Part shown: positions 61,633 through 64,000 of the stretch, one piece after another
Layout: every line of letters begins with the position of its first letter
Numbering within the stretch: position 1 is the first letter of the stretch
NCBI GenBank assembly: GCA_026393675.1
Contig: JAPKZQ010000005.1
Span: 35,406-99,405, forward strand
Length of the DNA: 64,000 nucleotides
Origin: Acidobacteriota bacterium
Lineage (GTDB): Bacteria; Acidobacteriota; Vicinamibacteria; Vicinamibacterales; JAKQTR01
Reading direction: 5' to 3'
Notes under the pieces: generated by a model
Databases searched by the model: none
What the model was told of the DNA's origin: nothing
Seen by the model: the letters and a program-made list of their open reading frames with translations, nothing else
Translations under genes and position numbers: made by a program

Positions 61633-61855
61633 CGAAATCGAGCAACTGAACCTGCGGGACGTGCGCAAACTTGCGGGGAAGACGCAGGCCGATGTGGCGA
61701 GAGCCACAGCGGTAGCGCAGGGCGAACTGTCCAGGCTCGAACGGCGTCAGGATCATCGTGTGTCGACGCTCCGGAAGTACGTCGAAGCCCTCGGCGGGGA
61801 ATTGCAGATCGTGGCGCAGTTCGGAAACCGGAGCGTTCGGCTGAAGGGCGTGTAG
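61625..61855 (+). pseudogene. C-terminal part of an Xre antitoxin
   Basis: The plus strand reads LNLRDVRKLAGKTQADVARA followed by AQGELSRLERRQDHRVSTLR and GGELQIVAQFGNRSVRL. Such proteins usually have 20-30 more residues ahead of EREIEQ. The break coincides with the truncated end of the DUF4143 remnant. A GTG at 61661 could still allow translation of 64 residues containing the whole HTH. Confidence 0.65.
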
Positions 61856-61883
61856 GGAAGCCTCTAAACACTCCGCGCAGGGA

Positions 61884-62115
61884 GTGATTATCTCGTTCGG
61901 GCGACGTTGCTTCGGCGACCGTCGAGCGTTCGCCCTGCTGCACGCGTTGTGTCTGTTCGCCGGCCCGCCAACCGGCTTTCGGCAACGCGATGTCCGGGCG
62001 CACGTCGCGGCCCTCCAAGGCCTGACACTCGTGCAGTACGGCTCCGGCGCGCTCAGCTATGATCTGCGTCGGCTGCGCCTCCACCAACTCATCGAGCGGA
62101 TCCCGAAGACGCGCC
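61884..62115 (+). pseudogene. Fragment of an unassigned conserved protein
   Basis: FGRRCFGDRRAFALLHALCL, GFRQRDVRAHVAALQG and SYDLRRLRLHQLIERIPKTR resemble the middle of a recurring hypothetical protein with a winged helix. The frame loses sense at the convergent antitoxin gene. Confidence 0.4.
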
Positions 62116-62346
62116 GCGGGATTCGGCTATCAGGTCCGTGCCTGTCGTGGCCAACACGTGATCCCCATAGATGGCCAGCAGCCGCGCCGCAAAATCTGGC
62201 CGGACAACGCGTGTCCGGCGATTCGGGGGCGACAGAATGGCGACCGGCTCATTCCGCCGGCGCACTTCCACTGATTCGCCGCCCGCGACCCACGACAACA
62301 CGGTGGTGGTCGCGTGTTTCAGTTCCCGGATCGTCGTGGTCTTCAT
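62089..62346 (-). CDS. Phd/YefM-like antitoxin without toxin
   Basis: The product has 85 residues. MKTTTIRELKHATTTVLSWV and GGESVEVRRRNEPVAILSPP are Phd/YefM N-terminal motifs. The C-terminus (ESRGASSGSAR) runs into unrelated sequence and no toxin follows, so the toxin gene was probably lost in the rearrangement. Confidence 0.8.
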   Translation of the reverse strand: MKTTTIRELKHATTTVLSWVAGGESVEVRRRNEPVAILSPPNRRTRVVRPDFAARLLAIYGDHVLATTGTDLIAESRGASSGSAR

Positions 62347-62349
62347 TGT

Positions 62350-62371
62350 GTGACACATTATCGTGACACAT
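62350..62371 (-). promoter_or_regulatory. Direct-repeat operator candidate for the Phd-like gene
   Basis: GTGACACAT occurs twice, at 62350-62358 and 62363-62371, 13 bp apart, just before the start codon. Confidence 0.6.
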
Positions 62372-62466
62372 CTGTGATGTCAACGGCCTGGTGACGGCGC
62401 CGGTCCATCGTGATCGCATTCTGCTTGATCATGATCGCCGTGCTGCTGATGTTGGTCGACATGCGT

Positions 62467-62604
62467 GAACAGCACACCAACGTCTACGTCGCTTCCCGGG
62501 CCAGCAGCTCCCCGGGCAGCCGAGCCGAACAGGACGGCAAGCGTGATGCCCGGGACGTGCTCGAGCAGACGCGTGAGCGGAGACGTATCGGTCACAGGAC
62601 GCAT
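62467..62604 (-). pseudogene. Truncated MNT-type nucleotidyltransferase
   Basis: LAVLFGSAARGAAGPGSDVD followed by VGVLF is the catalytic GSxxRG..SDxD motif of minimal nucleotidyltransferases (MntA). The remaining two thirds are replaced by low-complexity His/Asp-rich reading. Confidence 0.78.
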
Positions 62605-62713
62605 GATAGCTTGCCACGCGGGCCTGGGATAGTCGTTGCAACGGTGCCGCGGAGGCCGACATCGTGGCCTGGACGGGTGACCGGCGGTCGGCCGGGCGCC
62701 GTCGACGAGAGCA

Positions 62714-63008
62714 TCAGGATGCCGGCCGATGGACCCGTATCAACTGGCCCGCGACTGTGGCGACATCGGCGATCGCCCGGTCAATCCGCTCAGCCTGGCC
62801 AACGACATCGGCGTCCTGGGTGCATACGACGATGCCCGTGTGGGAGGCGTTCTGCTGATGCAAGCGAATGAAGTCGCGCCGGTTCAGGGTGAGGACGACA
62901 CGCTTCCCCAGCTTCCGCCGTCGTTAAGACGTCATGCCCGTGCGCGCGCAGGGCTTGGACCACGGTCAGCGGGAAATTCTCGTTGGCATAAAACGCTGCC
63001 ACGTTCAA
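62714..63008 (-). pseudogene. DUF5615 toxin with internal deletion and frameshift
   Basis: N-terminal FYANENFPLTVVQALRAHGH then DVLTTAEAG; after GGGGAAGC the frame changes to GKRVVLTLNRRDFIRLH and continues AIADVATVAGQLIRVHRPAS to the stop. Intact relatives have about 20 residues between the two parts, so there is a deletion as well as a frameshift. Confidence 0.82.
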
Positions 63009-63337
63009 GCCGCCTCGTTGCTGGTGATGTCCTGCTCAACCTCGTCTCGATGGGCCTCCACGTACGCCCAAGCCCCGACCAGATCTACGGCGCGCAGCGC
63101 TGGAAAACTCTCGAGCAATTGCGCCTCTCTCCAGCCAAGTTGTCGGTAACGTTCAAGAGTCCAGACGGGAATCCTGGTGCGCACGATGCACGCCGAGCCC
63201 CCGGCTACGCCTGGATTACGCTCAATTCCGGGCCAGACGTCGGCGACCTGAAGCGCTAGCATCCTGAGCGCTTGAACCTTCTCAGTCGGACTGAGCGCTG
63301 CCAGCTGGGCTTCGAAATTCCTCAACGGCGTCGACAT
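63005..63337 (-). CDS. DUF433 antitoxin with N-terminal extension
   Basis: The product has 110 residues. A helical LSPTEKVQALRMLALQVADV precedes the DUF433 core GGSACIVRTRIPVWTLERYR then LLESFPALRAVDLVGAWAYV. Overlaps the dead DUF5615 by 4 nt. This longer form is common beside DUF5615 in other genomes. Confidence 0.85.
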   Translation of the reverse strand: MSTPLRNFEAQLAALSPTEKVQALRMLALQVADVWPGIERNPGVAGGSACIVRTRIPVWTLERYRQLGWREAQLLESFPALRAVDLVGAWAYVEAHRDEVEQDITSNEAA

Positions 63338-63398
63338 GTTTCTACTTGGCAGCATGATACATCCGAATCGTCGCCTCCGGCGGCCAACTCGAGCGGGT

Positions 63399-63632
63399 TC
63401 ATGCCGAGATCGGGAGGTCCCAACTGCGCTCGTTGCTGATGCGACGTGCCGCGAAGAGAAACGCAGCGGACAGCCCCTCACCTGACAACTGTGGATACTG
63501 CGCGAGGATGTCGGTATGGGTCGCGCCGCTGGCAGCCAGTTCCAGGAGAAACTCGACGCTCAGTCGCGTGTTTCGCACACATGGCTTCCCGCCGAGGATT
63601 TCGACATTTGTTACGATCCACGCTTCGGTCAT
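63399..63632 (-). CDS. DUF433 antitoxin
   Basis: The product has 77 residues. VEILGGKPCVRNTRLSVEFL then LAASGATHTDILAQYPQLSG. GAGGTG precedes the ATG. No DUF5615 gene follows; instead another DUF433 gene lies 61 nt further on. Confidence 0.85.
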   Translation of the reverse strand: MTEAWIVTNVEILGGKPCVRNTRLSVEFLLELAASGATHTDILAQYPQLSGEGLSAAFLFAARRISNERSWDLPISA

Positions 63633-63675
63633 AGCGGCACCTCGTTCCAATTTGGTTATGATGCCACAATCCCGG

Positions 63676-63783
63676 CCCGCCGCGCCCCTCTTCAGGCTTT
63701 CGGCGTCTCCGACGTGTAGTAGTTCGCGTAGTCCGACCCCAATGATCTTCCTTCGCCTGCTGGATCTGCTCGACCGAGCGGGA
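63676..63783. repeat. Dispersed repeat R2, copy 3
   Basis: TTTCGGCGTCTCCGACGTGT, AGTTCGCGTAGTCCGACCCC and CTTCGCCTGCTGGATCTGCT. On the minus strand the core encodes SDYANYYTSETPKA and stop. About 45 nt upstream of the DUF433 gene. Confidence 0.85.
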
Positions 63784-64000
63784 GTCCCGCCTGACTCGTA
63801 ATGGAGTGGATTAGAGGGAATAGAGGAGTCGTATGAGCGACGACAATTAGATCTGCCGCCCGTGTTGCCTCAACAATAGATGTTACCCGAGCTCCCCACT
63901 CATTTCGTACCGGACGGGCACGCCGGTCTGACGAACGGCGGTCTAGAGCAATGCGCCGGCTGCGCCGGCGACAACCGCTCCTGACCACGGGGCGCGACGC
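63784..64000. other. Right-edge region without recognisable genes
   Basis: Apart from repeat R2 at its left side, I found no coding frame with family resemblance in the final ~220 nt. Confidence 0.5.

Noticed and set aside
63692..63988. 98-codon minus-strand frame at the right edge
   Set aside because: Its tail is repeat R2 and the rest lacks any resemblance to a known fold; only the repeat is supported.
1..64000. CRISPR arrays, tRNA or rRNA genes
   Set aside because: No regularly spaced ~30-bp direct repeats with unique spacers and no recognisable tRNA or rRNA sequence were seen by eye; a dedicated covariance-model scan could still find a divergent RNA.

Overview
The window looks like a chromosomal segment of a high-GC (roughly mid-60s %) Gram-negative bacterium. 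A TonB-dependent receptor-like barrel with an N-terminal carboxypeptidase-regulatory domain, a second small secreted protein with the same domain, many GAF/PAS/REC signalling proteins, split DUF5658-like membrane proteins and an M1 peptidase of an unusual subtype all fit Acidobacteriota, perhaps the Vicinamibacteria. That placement is inference from gene content only. No rRNA, tRNA, CRISPR array, prophage or intact transposase was recognised.

Positions 1-46500 are mostly ordinary and densely coding. From the left: a partial PLP lyase; the outer-membrane barrel plus a sorting-type protein; a sensor kinase/OmpR regulator pair; two class I/II aminotransferases; a pteridine-reductase-like SDR; a vapBC-type PIN module with a near-consensus promoter; and a large multi-pass membrane protein. 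A leftward five-gene cluster (20258 to 15021) follows: acpS, acetyl-CoA-synthetase-like ligase, free-standing acyl carrier protein, Kbl-type oxoamine synthase and a CoA-acylating aldehyde dehydrogenase. This grouping suggests a carrier-protein-dependent acyl/amino acid condensation. Next come an M1 peptidase, a lone NuoG, CcdA, a flippase-like membrane protein, GAF and HPt signalling proteins and a PDZ protein. A tight six-gene operon (30091-36818) combines an HPt-REC-degenerate GGDEF-REC protein, HEAT repeats, a processive glycosyltransferase, two single-domain regulators and a sensor kinase. It looks like a regulated polysaccharide system. A GAF-GAF-SpoIIE phosphatase, a divergent FabZ-like hotdog protein, a YhaM-like HD nuclease, a HAD protein and an O-antigen-ligase-like protein complete this half.

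From about 46.5 kb to the right edge the character changes. This is an accessory island of toxin-antitoxin modules and stand-alone nuclease-fused ATPases (three DUF4143-type, two DUF234-type, one Orc/MoxR-like). It includes an apparent tripartite HipBST operon, higBA, abiE and DUF433/DUF5615 pairs, and a Phd-like antitoxin. Between them lie at least ten truncated, scrambled or frameshifted gene remnants, several of which are direct duplicates of intact genes in the same window. Three families of dispersed repeats (R1 ~75 bp, R2 ~65-100 bp, R3 ~50 bp) sit between cassettes. Junctions often fall at 4-5 bp microhomologies, and no recombinase was found. Several island genes have their own palindromic operators, and at least three appear to be transcribed from promoters whose predicted start site coincides with the start codon (leaderless).

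The core half also carries small-scale repeats: three loci of 7-bp tandem repeats next to genes, a REP-like element at 9042-9146, a dispersed GC-rich palindrome near 1.0 kb and 14.9 kb, and GGGTCAGACCC-type motifs near 29.8 kb. Gene functions are assigned from recognisable motifs in the translated sequence; no database search was possible.
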